From: Tubulanus polymorphus
Lineage: Eukaryota; Nemertea; Palaeonemertea; Tubulaniformes; Tubulanidae
Reading direction: 5' to 3'
DNA length: 64,000 bases
NCBI RefSeq assembly: GCF_964204645.1
Contig: NC_134035.1
Coordinates: 11,885,951-11,949,950 of the forward strand
Both the position numbers and the translations under genes were made by a program. Of this stretch, positions 15,726-25,870 are shown in pieces. The notes under the pieces are model-generated. The model saw nothing but the letters and a program-made list of their open reading frames with translations. It ran no database searches and was not told where the DNA came from. Each line of letters opens with the position of its first letter. Within the stretch, counting starts at the first letter, position 1.

Positions 15726-16048
15726 TAAATCCGCCACCGAGACAACCCTCGATTATCCACCCATTATCCTGTAGCACCGTTGATTACACGCCACCGAGAC
15801 ATCGCCACATCAACAGCGGAAGATAACTGAGAGTTGAACGCACCATTCTTAACCGAATTCATTACAACGTCGTGTTTTTCTTGGTCCCAGTGTTTTCACA
15901 GAAGGCAGTGGGTAACAGGGACTACCACTTGACTTGACCTCTTTCACAAGTCACTTAATACAGACATTATTTGCTCAGTGCCTTACTTCATTTACTGAGA
16001 ATTCATTTAAAATTTTTCTTTTGTTCTTCGGTGATCAAATATAAATAG

Positions 16049-16274
16049 CAGGATCCGATCTAAGCACTTGTCCGATTGCCTGGGACAAGTATATTATCAT
16101 TTGGGCAAGTCGGTTATCATAATCACTTGTCCACCGGGCTAGTGCATTTTAATGTCTCAAAGCTTTTTCCCAATCGATACAACAGTTGGACTGCTTGTGT
16201 AGGGCAAGAATATCTTTGAGGGGGCAAGTAAAATCTCAGATATGTGTGATTTTTATTCCTTACATCGGACCCTG
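16049..16274. mobile_element. MITE-like element, family CAGGGTCTGAT, copy 1
   Basis: Ends caggatccgatctaagcac and ttccttacatcggaccctg are inverted. Internal words cacttgtcc, gggacaagtatatt, gtctcaaagcttt and gagggggcaag are shared with the copy at 21568-21824. Confidence 0.75.
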
Positions 16275-16788
16275 AATAGTGGCTCCAGACCGATACCTAC
16301 CGAATACAACCATTAATATAACAAGCTAGTTTAATCAGAGGAGCAAAGATAATTACTTAAACCTTGTCTTCGATGGCCAAAACCGGAAACTCATCGAAAC
16401 TCGATCGATCCAAATCATCGTCGATACGTTAAAATCATCATGAGCACATTTTAATCATTACTGCAGTAAACTCGGCCTTACTCGTGAAAACGATAGGACT
16501 GAGATCTGAGAAAAAGAGTAGACTCCGCTTGCCTCGGACCTACTGGGATAAAAAGAATATCTCTAAGGCTAACAAATTCAACGACAGCCTAAACAACGAA
16601 ATAATACGTGAACAGTAGCATAGTAGAGGAAATTTATTTTTTAGATTTTGTCCGGGGCACGCGATAATCCGAGACAATTGGCTCCATTGCAAGCGGAAGC
16701 TACCGACAAAGGATTTTTAGAAGAATTTCTACAGTGAAACTTTGTAAAATTCCCATCTGGAAATAGGATTACTGAATTTATCAGGTAC

Positions 16789-17002
16789 CCACAGCTGTCA
16801 ACCTGTGAAAAGTGCTAAAAATATAAAGTTGATTTTCTTCAGAACATTTCATTGAGACATGAAAGAATATATTTGAAATTAATACCAACAGGACCCTTTT
16901 TCACATATCTGTACACACCACACAAAATAAATCAGTATTTTCGAAAACAAAGTAGTAACAAAACACGGAAAATCAGGAAAAGTGTTGACAGCTCCGGATA
17001 CC
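16789..17002. mobile_element. MITE-like element, family CAGRGCTGNCAAC, copy 1
   Basis: Ends acagctgtcaacctgtgaaa and ggaaaagtgttgacagctcc are inverted. The interior holds the family words gacatgaaagaa, gaaattaat and cacatatctgta. Confidence 0.6.
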
Positions 17003-17149
17003 GAGTTGAGAATTAGGCAAAATAGACGGTTTAGCCGAATCAAAAACCTTAAGGGATCATCAACTTATTACATACGCATAAAATTTGACTTTTTCCCTTG
17101 ACTTTGAGAGTTGAAATTTACCTAAATACCAGAAATATTTCAGACAGTC

Positions 17150-17211
17150 CCTACCACCCTGCTTCAGTGTAAACAATTTTCAACTTTTTTACACTGAGGA
17201 TAGGTGGTAGG
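17150..17211. repeat. Imperfect hairpin downstream of TIPRL
   Basis: Arms cctaccaccctgcttcagtg and cactgaggataggtggtagg pair with few mismatches around a short A/T loop. Confidence 0.6.
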
Positions 17212-17424
17212 AACCAAAAATAGTAACCGAAATAGTTCCGGTATTTTAAATAAACTTTTTAATCTTTCAACAATTGCCCGATTTTACATTCTTCGTTTCA
17301 TCAGTTGCGTATCAGTATTGTGATCTTACTGATCCATTGAAAATCTTGAAGAGTTGAACAGTACCGAGTAAGGCGCAGTTTAGTGTATGTCGTACTATTG
17401 GAATAAACGGGAGATTGACTCGAG
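17212..17424. other. TIPRL 3' flank
   Basis: Likely 3' UTR of TIPRL, with a possible ATTAAA at 17258-17263 on the minus strand. No other feature. Confidence 0.35.
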
Positions 17425-18288
17425 TTATTCGACCATGTTCTCGGTGGCCATCGAAACCGGCAAATCGAGAATGATCGGCAGGTCCATGCGTTCTATGCGT
17501 TCGTGCTTCAGTTTCAAATACGCCGATATCTCGTTCGGATCGGTGTACAAATGCGGCGGCACCATCAACTCGGCGAACGTGCTCTCGCGACTCGCGTACT
17601 CGCGCAGACAGAACGTGTTGCCGAACTCGTGATAAACGCGCGTGTCGTTGACGCGTATGATCACGTCGTCGACGCGCATGTAGAAACGCTGCAGCACGAA
17701 AAACCCCGACGGCATCACGCGTATTTTCACGTTCAGCGACGAGCAGCCGTTATCGGCGAGTTCGTCCTCGTAGAGCAACACGTCCGCGTAGAACAGAATC
17801 TTCTCTTTGACTTTCAGTTTTTCGATGTCGATACGTTCGGCGTTCTCCGAAACGAGAATCGGTACGGCGTCCGAGCCCAACAACGTGCCCGTGTAGTCCG
17901 TCGAGAACGTCCAGTCGAACGGCCGCACGACGTGGTGTATGTGCTCGCTGTCCGAGCGCGCTTTCAGCCACGCGTCCGAGCCGGCGACCTTCATCAGGTC
18001 GTGTTCGGCGTCGACGCGTTTCAACGCGTCTAACGGATTGAACTCGAAACCGAAGCCGTGTTCGTGCTGTACGCGCAGCACGTTGTCGGCGAACACCATT
18101 TCGGGAACCTGCGGCAACGCGAGCGATGACTCGAATTGTTGCCGATCGGCGCCTTCCGATTTGAGTATGTGGCCTTTGACGGCCGTGAAAGTCCACGGAC
18201 CGAACTGATACTGATCGGTTTTCGGTTGAGCTCGTAACGCTGCTGCCATTCTGTTACTGCTGACACTTTTACCGCTCGTTTTGTACAT
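17425..18288 (-). CDS. TIPRL: TIP41-like protein (TIPRL), intronless
   Basis: A single open frame of 287 residues, close to the usual ~270 of animal TIPRL. It shows the family's signature stretches in order: FGPWTF and HILKSE near residue 30; LPQVPEMVFADNVLR and HGFGFEFN; RPFDWTFSTDYTGTLLG; LLYEDELADNGCSSLNVKIRVMP; FFVLQRFYMRVDDVIIRVNDTR; LREYASRES; PNEISAYL. TIP41/TIPRL binds the PP2A-family catalytic subunit and modulates TOR and stress signalling (family knowledge). The start at 18288 follows an in-frame TAA at 18298-18300; a second Met at 18249-18251 is possible. A TTTTCAG at about 18368 could be the acceptor of a 5'-UTR intron. Codon use is CpG-rich, as in the giant MALRD1-like exons. 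A possible ATTAAA signal lies at 17258-17263. I see no frame breaks, so it is likely functional. Confidence 0.95.
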   Translation of the reverse strand: MYKTSGKSVSSNRMAAALRAQPKTDQYQFGPWTFTAVKGHILKSEGADRQQFESSLALPQVPEMVFADNVLRVQHEHGFGFEFNPLDALKRVDAEHDLMKVAGSDAWLKARSDSEHIHHVVRPFDWTFSTDYTGTLLGSDAVPILVSENAERIDIEKLKVKEKILFYADVLLYEDELADNGCSSLNVKIRVMPSGFFVLQRFYMRVDDVIIRVNDTRVYHEFGNTFCLREYASRESTFAELMVPPHLYTDPNEISAYLKLKHERIERMDLPIILDLPVSMATENMVE

Positions 18289-18405
18289 GTCACTCGTTTA
18301 ATGTGGAATGTGGTCGCTATTTCATTTCAACTCGCCGTCAGCCTCCGCCGCCGACACAGGACGTTTCTGAAAATAATCAATCGCGTAGAAATGTAAACGT
18401 TTTCA

Positions 18406-18610
18406 GTGCATCTACATCGCAGTGCGGTGTATAAATCAGCGATGGTGTTTGCTCGTATACAGTATTAACGATTTTAGTAATTAGTTTTTATCTCGATTGA
18501 AAGATGGCAGCACCTGTCAACCATAAGTGAAATCTATAGTTGTAACATGGCGTAGCTAGCATTATGTGTACCAATGATATATAGGCCTACCGCACTGTGG
18601 AGTAGACAGT
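18406..18610. mobile_element. MITE-like element, family GTGCATCTACACCGC, copy 1
   Basis: Left end gtgcatctacatcgcagtgc, right end ccgcactgtggagtagacag (inverted). Interior ttgaaagatggcagcacctg. It starts about 120 bases upstream of the TIPRL start codon, so it may overlap the promoter. A second copy is at 39850-40073. Confidence 0.7.
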
Positions 18611-18726
18611 AATTACTATGCCGAGTTGTGTAAGCATCGAAGTAGGTCTAAGCATCCTATAACATGCTAGGGCAACGTATTCTAATCAGAATCCTAATCT
18701 AGGCTTTGTCATATGGCTCATGACAT

Positions 18727-19059
18727 CCCATCTTCACCCGTCAAGGGATTCGAACCCACTACGCTAAAGCTGTTCGTCGAACCCCTTGACCTCACGAGTC
18801 GTTGGAGTCGTTACTAGCCGACCAGAATCCGGTCGTACCAATCACAGCGCTTGTAACAAACGACTTTAGGCTTCTATTGGTTTTCCCGTTAAATGGACCA
18901 ATCAGCGAACGTTTTATTGAACAAGGAAGTATTTCACAAATCGATATATGATGTCATGCGCAACAGCGCCAGTAATGAAATCACGCTTCGTGAGGCCAGG
19001 GGGCTGGTGGAAGTGAGTTCGGGAGTGATACCGGACCCCTGGCAAACGAGGATGATGAG
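18727..19059. mobile_element. Palindromic element with tRNA-like ends, family CTCATCYTC, copy 1
   Basis: Left end reads, in reverse, as a tRNA-like segment with B-box GGGTTCGAATCCC. The right end (gtgaggccagggggctgg...gagttcggga) is a diverged inverted partner. It matches the copy at 56911-57235 in opposite orientation over its full length, including a central CCAATCAGCGAACGTTTT. Confidence 0.75.
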
Positions 19060-19746
19060 CTAGGCCACCCGGAATGCTCTCAAGTCAGGTTGAAATAGAC
19101 ATTTTATTAGGCTCTATGCTATTTGTTATGTACATTAGTTTTTTAACTACAGAAATTATTTTCATTTTCTCCTTGAGGGAGATTTCTTTTTCTTCTATTA
19201 TTCTAACACAGACGTGCACCTGCACATGATAATCCTCTCACGGGGGTTAAGCAGTAACCAGGTAACTGATAGATAAAACGGGTAACCCGTCCCGGTGTAT
19301 TCCGCGCTTACATAGGGGCCTACGTAAATTGAGGCCTCTAAATTTCCCCCAGACCAACTCTGAGATGGTGCATACTGACCTTTTTATTTTTCACACCGAG
19401 TTGTGGATCTACAGAACTTTACTAACGAATGGGATTGGAAACAATGAAACATCATTCGGATATTAACAACAGTATGGGCGCCGCCATTTTCCTTTATTGA
19501 CAGGTGGCAGCACTAGACGGTATTTAGTTTTTTATCAAACAAAAGTATGCGATTCTTAAAAAAATACGACTGTTCAAATGCAGATTTCCACTACATACTC
19601 GAGTCGATACGTTTGTAAAGCAGTAATAATACGGAATTATTCTTTAATAGATACAGGGTAAAACAAACTTGATTAGATTTTTCATGAGGATGAAGGGTGG
19701 CTCCGAAATCCTACAACGATCGAAATGTGCAGTGCATGTAACTGCG
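19060..19746. other. No gene seen
   Basis: No coding segment. The stretch ends where the 33-bp minisatellite begins. Confidence 0.45.
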
Positions 19747-19749
19747 TTA

Positions 19750-20331
19750 TTAACCAGGCCAACACTAGGGTAACTACGTTTATTCACCAGGCCAACACTA
19801 GGGTTACTACGTTTATTCACCAGGCCAACACTAGGGTTACTACGTTTATTCACCAGGCCAGCACTAGGGTAACTACGTTTATTCACCAGGCCAACACTAG
19901 GGTTACTACGTTTATTCACCAGGCCAACACTAGGGTAACTACGTTTATTCACCAGGCCAACACTAGGGTAACTACGTTTATTCACCAGGTCAACACTAGG
20001 GTTACTACGTTTATTCACCAGGCCAACACTAGGGTTACTACGTTTATTCACCAGGCCAACACTAGGGTTACTACGTTTATTCACAAGGTCAACACTAGGG
20101 TTACTACGTTTATTCACAAGGTCAACACTAGGGTTACTACGTTTATTCACCAGGCCAACACTAGGGTAACTACGTTTATTCACCAGGCCAACACTAGGGT
20201 AACTACGTTTATTCACCAGGCCAACACTAGGGTTACTACGTTTATTCACCAGGCCAACACTAGGGTTACTACGTTTATTCACAAGGTCAACACTAGGGTT
20301 ACTACGTTTATTCACCAGGCCAACACTAGAT
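19750..20331. repeat. 33-bp minisatellite, about 18 copies
   Basis: Unit approximately caccaggccaacactagggt plus aactacgtttatt, with a few variant positions (gtaact/gttact, ccaggc/caaggt). Because 33 is a multiple of three and no frame has a stop, it stays open on both strands (HQANTRVTTFI and NKRSNPSVGLV). I see no start context or splice signals to make either a real protein. Confidence 0.95.
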
Positions 20332-21567
20332 GATTGCGGCTCACACTGTTACTTCACAACTTTTGAATTGCACGGCTTCCCATTACCAGGGTTGTAGTTC
20401 GTAAATGATTGACGGACCGGCCGCGAAAAAGCTGTGAATGGGCAGTGAAATGGGGATGTTACTAAAACTATGCACTACTAAAACCAAGATACCTATGCAC
20501 TTTGCGATATTAGAACTATGCATTACTAAAACGAAGACCGAAGACCTATGTACTCAATAGAAATCCTCACCCGGAGCGCTCTCTGTGTATTCAACCACTT
20601 CTCTGCCAATGAGTGTAGTCAATACCAAGATATAAACAAACGCATATGAAACGTAAATTGGTCGGTTTTTTCTGGTGCATATAGTCTTCGTTTCTAGTAG
20701 TGCATTGTTTTAGTGACACTTGTTGTAACGTTTTATAACTAAACGAATGACGAATTTCAAAATCAATCATATTTATTGTCATACAACGAGTGCACAAAAT
20801 GCCAGGAGTGCTCGAAGAATTATAATGCAAGCTCCTCAAACACGTGGACTTTCAAAAACAACTAGTCCAACCACCATATGCGTATAAACTATAAACGAGA
20901 GTTTATGCGCCCATGGTCCAACCATAGACTCTGAAACAAAAAAGTATATGGCCAAACCATGGACTCAATTGTCCTTAGCCCCGCACTAAAACCAGAGATA
21001 AACCTGGCCAAATACTCTGGAAAGCGTAGGATTAATCAATCTGATTTACATTCTTTACATCATTTTATTTTCACATATCAAATTATTAACTTTTTTTCTC
21101 AAATTTTACTATGTATGAAATTGTACTAACTTTAAAATCACAAACGTTACATGTCTTTATATATGATACATTTCCACTACAGCTGATTCATACAATTTAC
21201 ATCAATGGGAAAATAACAAAAATACACAGAGTTGTAAACTTTGATCCATAAAACACCGGAAAAAGGACTAGTCTGAAAGTCAAATTTGACAATTCATGAG
21301 GTCAATATAACCGACACTTTGTTATATTTCATGAAATATGAATCTATCATCGTCAACTTTTCAAATGACATCGAGATTGAGGACATTTTAATTATCGAGA
21401 AAAAACATTAAACCTACAAATTCACTCACTCTGGAAAGCGTAAGGTTAACTAATTAATCTTGATTATTACTGGAAAACTAAAAACATTGCCAAATTTTCC
21501 TCGTCTTTAAGAGATTTCTTCAAACATTATCAACTACTTTTTCACAAATTTTACATTTGAAACAAAG
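20332..21567. other. No gene; degenerate dispersed repeats
   Basis: Repeated words tatgcac[tt]actaaaac (20466-20535), ccaaccat and ctctggaaagcgta[ag]g (21018 and 21430) show decayed repeats. 20860-20990 has partly inverted ends (tggtccaacca / ggccaaacca). Confidence 0.5.
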
Positions 21568-21824
21568 CAGGGTCTGATTTAAGCACTAGTCCAATTGCCC
21601 GGGACAAGTATATTTTCATTAGGGCATGAAGGTTATCATAATCACTCATCCACCGGGCTTGTGTAATTTTATGTCTCAAAGCTTTTATCCCACTCGATGC
21701 AAGGGATTATTGTGTCACAATCGGACTATTCATGTAGAGCAAGTTGATTTTTGAGGGGGCAAGTGATATTACATATATGCTTGCCCCAAGGTCAAGTGGC
21801 ATTTATTCCTCAGATCAAACCCTG
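21568..21824. mobile_element. MITE-like element, family CAGGGTCTGAT, copy 2
   Basis: Same order of words as the copy at 16049, with ends cagggtctgatttaagcac and ttcctcagatcaaaccctg. Confidence 0.75.
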
Positions 21825-22640
21825 CAAACTATTATAAAGGTTTTTCTTCGTGATAATTTAAGATAAATCAAGTATTTTCAAATAAATATGGTTTGACTGA
21901 TGAAGCTACGGTAACTTCTTAATTGTTTTATTCAACTTGATAGTAGATATAAATACAACTCTATATAAAGATCAGAAATTCTTGTCCAGATATTACAGGC
22001 CACACACAGACGCGGTTAAACTGATAATCAAAACAAAGCTAAGACAATTATTCTATGCTCTCGCTATTTTCGACAGGGCCTTGATTAAATCAGTATTTTA
22101 TGAACCACTGAAAAGCACCAAAGAGAAATTTTTGCTATAAAACTTAACAACTGAAAAGTTTTAACATGAATGATGAAAATGTACATCGTTTTATTCACGC
22201 AACAATAATATCTTAACCGATGAATCATCATGCAAGTTCCTAATATACAAACACGCGAACTGTGTTACAATAATAGTCTCCAACATAAAAGCATTAAAAC
22301 TAGAGATGAGAAACTCAGATTCACTCGGGAACTCTTAGTATCACTTAATCAGTACTTTCACTAGAAAACTATAATTTTGCCAACTTTGCCTTGTCTTAAG
22401 GATTTCCAAACACCTTGACATTACATACTAAGTATTCTGACGTTTTTCCTGGCGGCTTCAATATAATTAAACAACCGGTAACTAATCAATAACATCAATA
22501 ACTTAAGTTTATAGCTGTTTTAAATTCTTTCTAAAAAGTAAAATGTATGTACCAGATTTTAGACAGTAAGTCTACCCATGTATAACAATAAACAGTCACA
22601 GCAGTGATTGAGCGCGGCTAGTTGAAAGGACGGGTCGATC
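21825..22640. other. No gene seen
   Basis: A 67-residue open frame at 21937-22140 has no recognisable feature; the rest is A/T-rich. Confidence 0.45.
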
Positions 22641-22644
22641 TTTC

Positions 22645-22775
22645 ATCACAGTTATTCACAGCATTCTATCATATCAGTTATTTTTTTAAATGTTTTCGAT
22701 TTAGTTAAGGTTTATGGTTATTTGTTTTGTTCATTACAATAACTGAGTTGATAGAATGCTTTGAATAACAAAAGA
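22645..22775. repeat. Foldback (about 31-bp arms)
   Basis: ttattcacagcattctatca at about 22652 pairs with tgatagaatgctttgaataa near 22750, continuing into cagttatt / aataactg. The outer gatctttc / gaaaagatc may extend the arms. Confidence 0.7.
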
Positions 22776-24940
22776 AAAGATCTCGGGTTTTCGCTATACT
22801 TAGGGAAGGTTGTTCGATAAATGAAGAACCTTGTTGATAAATATTTGAAAAAATGCCTTTTCATGTAAATAGAATATTAATTTTTGTTTGTTTGTATTGT
22901 TGTTTATTCTATTTATTATTTATTGGTTTTTTTTATTTTTTAGAATTAATTTATGTACTTGTAGTTTGTAGTTATGTATTATTTATACTCCTCTATTTAC
23001 AACTGCAGGCATTTTTTCACTGTAAAGTTCTGGGCCCATTTTAAGAAAGCGCTACTGATTCACCGCCACTCCTTAATAATCATTATACACCCGATTTGAA
23101 GCTAAGTGATTATTCACGAGAGCCATCTCGTGATATGGATTTACCCATTACAATAAAAGAAGTTCAATCAGCTATAAACAATGTTAAAACGTTACAAATT
23201 AGTCCTAGCCATAACTTTATGCCTTGTTATTCCTAGCTTTACCTCTCAAATGTAAATAATGGTCTCCTTTCAGAAGCTTTAGTTTTCAAATACGTAGGTA
23301 TGATCATCAAACAGATTGATGGAGGCTTTAATCGAAATCTTTGTTTCAAATTTTTCAAAATTGGTTACCTTCGAAAATATCAATGCCATCAAATTTGTAC
23401 ATCTACAATTCAGCAAATAGTTAATATTTGTACATCAACACTGGTCTAACGTTATGTTCTATGTTTCCTAACTAAGTGATATCTACACGGACAAATAGCC
23501 ACAGCTGACTATGTTTAACTATGGTAAGTTGGAAGATTAAACTCACAATTCATGTTGAAACTATATCTCAGTTTAGGAGTTAACTCAAGAGACCTACAAG
23601 TCAAAACTAGGCACTCAACACGACCATTTACCCCTAGTGACTAACTTGACTTATCTATTGACCAAGGATCAAAGACCAAAATTGTGCATTAATGGAGCTT
23701 AGCTTTTATTAGACTCACATTGCATAAACATTATCAAATAGTTTCCTCGAAAACACTATATTATCCATCAGACTGGTTTGAAAAAGGTGATAAGCAAAAA
23801 AATCAATACTTTACTACAGAAGTGCGCTATTGTTTATCGTGAATCAGTGTTTATGAGATAATCCATTAACTTTGTTGCTTGAATCAGTGTTTATAAGATT
23901 CACTATTGTCTCTGCTGCTCCTGATAAAATGTTTTATAGAAATCACCGATTGTAGAAGAATCCATCATTCAGTGATTAATCCGTCGCTGGCTCCTAAACT
24001 TCTCATTTGGGCTTCTGCAGTTTTCATCAGCAATGGGTCAATCAGTAATCGTTGTGGGTGTCTTCTTCAGACCATTATTTCCGGGATGTAGTTTGACTGA
24101 AACAAAGTGAAGAAAGCAAAACATTTTAGACAGATTTATCATAACTTACATGTCATTTCAAATTACAAGCCACCGTGTTTTTCACATAGTTAATATAGTT
24201 ATTTCCAAAATCAGAATTAGGTTCATTGACGTCAATTGCCGATTTAAACCCCAATAAATAATTGCAGTAGTAGGACTATTTCATCAATGTTTAAGCTTGG
24301 AGTATTCGTTTGAAAAATTTAAGGTGTAAGTAAAGATAAAAGTTCTAAGATCAGCCATGTGGACAGGTAAATAGATTTCGATGATAATCAAATGATATTC
24401 ATATGAGGCCTGAAATTTCTATATACCGGTAATTTCCATCTAATGAGTTTGATTCTTCTGTGGGTTGTTCAAATCCGTAGATTTCAGATGAGTAGTTGAT
24501 TTTAAGCTGGTTTCTTTCTTATAGTTGAAACTTAGCTGCAATGAGTAAAGAAATATATCCTGTAATCACGACATTTAGAAATCATCGTAATAACTCCATG
24601 TACCGTATATCAAGTTACCTTTTATGATTGCTGGTTTCATCATCGACGAGGATCTCCTAAGTCGGTTGGTTTCTGTGCACTGTTCTCTAATCGGCAGATC
24701 TTTGATGAGTTGTTGACCTCAAGCTCTCGTTTGACTTTTCGAGTTGGTGTCCCTTACAAACCTACCACACCTGCCGGGAGCGAAACGGTGGTTTTTTTCA
24801 AAATCGGAAGTCGAAGTACAGATATAGTTGCGTGATCGGCGGTCGTTTTTACAGATCTTTTTTTCCTAAGTCCAAGAACATAATTGGTAATTCGGGGTTC
24901 CGGTTCATTCAAACAATCTTTTATTATGCCTAATTCTGAT
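22776..24940. other. No gene recognised; decayed repeats
   Basis: Apart from the possible RT remnant at 23087, I see no coding segment. Short related segments with gttg[gt]tt..c..g..agat[ct]t..gatgag occur near 24470 and 24690, and more distantly near 28930 and 24040. On the minus strand each lies near an AG acceptor-like site, so decayed duplicate exons or an unknown repeat are both possible. Confidence 0.35.
23087..23238 (+). pseudogene. Possible LINE reverse-transcriptase remnant
   Basis: The plus strand reads DLPITIKEVQSAINNVKT, which resembles the IT..EV..AI..LK start of non-LTR reverse transcriptase palms. The expected K-PG-D that should follow is not there, and a stop closes the frame at once. 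Weak evidence, given only because nothing else explains this open stretch in a gene-free region. Confidence 0.25.
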
Positions 24941-25870
24941 TTTGGAAATAACTATATTACACGGTTGAAGATAATTTTACAATATTTGGTCTTTTTTTAT
25001 GTAACTAGTCCGAAAGTTTACAACGTTTAATAATTTTGTCTAACTTCAATTTTTTTGGTCGTTTTCACCGTTTAAATAGTCGAAGCACATATTAAGTGAC
25101 TGATTGGGGTTAACTTTTTTTCTGCCTTATTTAATACATCAAGATTTTGGAAATAACTATATATTACAATATTTGGTCTTTTTTTCATATAACTAGTCCG
25201 AAAGTTTACAAGGTTGAATAATTTTATCTATTTTTTTTCTGCCTAATTTAATACATCGAGATTTTGGAAATAACTATATTTTACAATATTTGGTCTTTTT
25301 TTCATGTAACTAGTCCGAAAGTTTACAAGGTTGAATAATTTTATCTATTTTTTTCTGGCTTATTTAATACATCGAGATTTTGGAAATAACTATATTTTAC
25401 AATATTTGGTCTTTTTCATGTAACTAGTCCGAAAGTTTACAAGGTTGAATAATTTTATCTATTTTTTTCTGCCTAATTTAAAACATCGAGATTTTGGAAA
25501 TAACTATATTTTACAATATTTGGTCTTTTTTTCATGTAACTAGTCCGAAAGTTTACAAGGTTAAATAATTTTATCTATTTTTTTCTGCCTAATTTAAAAC
25601 ATCGAGATTTTGGAAATAACTATATTTTACAATATTTGGTCTTTTTTTCATGTAACTAGTCCGAAAGTTTACAAGGTTGAATAATTTTATCTATTTTTTT
25701 CTGCCTAATTTAAAACATCGAGATTTTGGAAATAACTATATTTTACAATATTTGGTCTTTTTTTCATGTAACTAGTCCGAAAGTTTACAAGGTGGGAGAA
25801 TTTTGTCTAACTTTAATTTTTTTTGTCGTTTTCACCGTTTAAATTTGTCTAATTTTTCAAAGTTTATTGT
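24941..25870. repeat. About 116-bp tandem array
   Basis: The anchor ttttggaaataactata recurs at 25145, 25262, 25378, 25492, 25608 and 25724 (spacing 117, 116, 114, 116, 116) with an earlier partial copy at 24940. Units share acaatatttggtctttttt, gtaactagtccgaaagttta and caaggttgaataattttatc. Six near-identical core units are followed by a degenerate edge. Confidence 0.95.

Noticed and set aside
17503-18208. Open frames of 176, 148, 89 and 87 residues overlapping TIPRL
   Set aside because: They are in the other frames or strand of an unambiguous TIPRL gene and are compositionally biased.
24030-24800. Duplicated last exons on the minus strand
   Set aside because: Acceptor-like sites are followed by very short open stretches that do not agree in frame between copies; a decayed repeat explains them as well.
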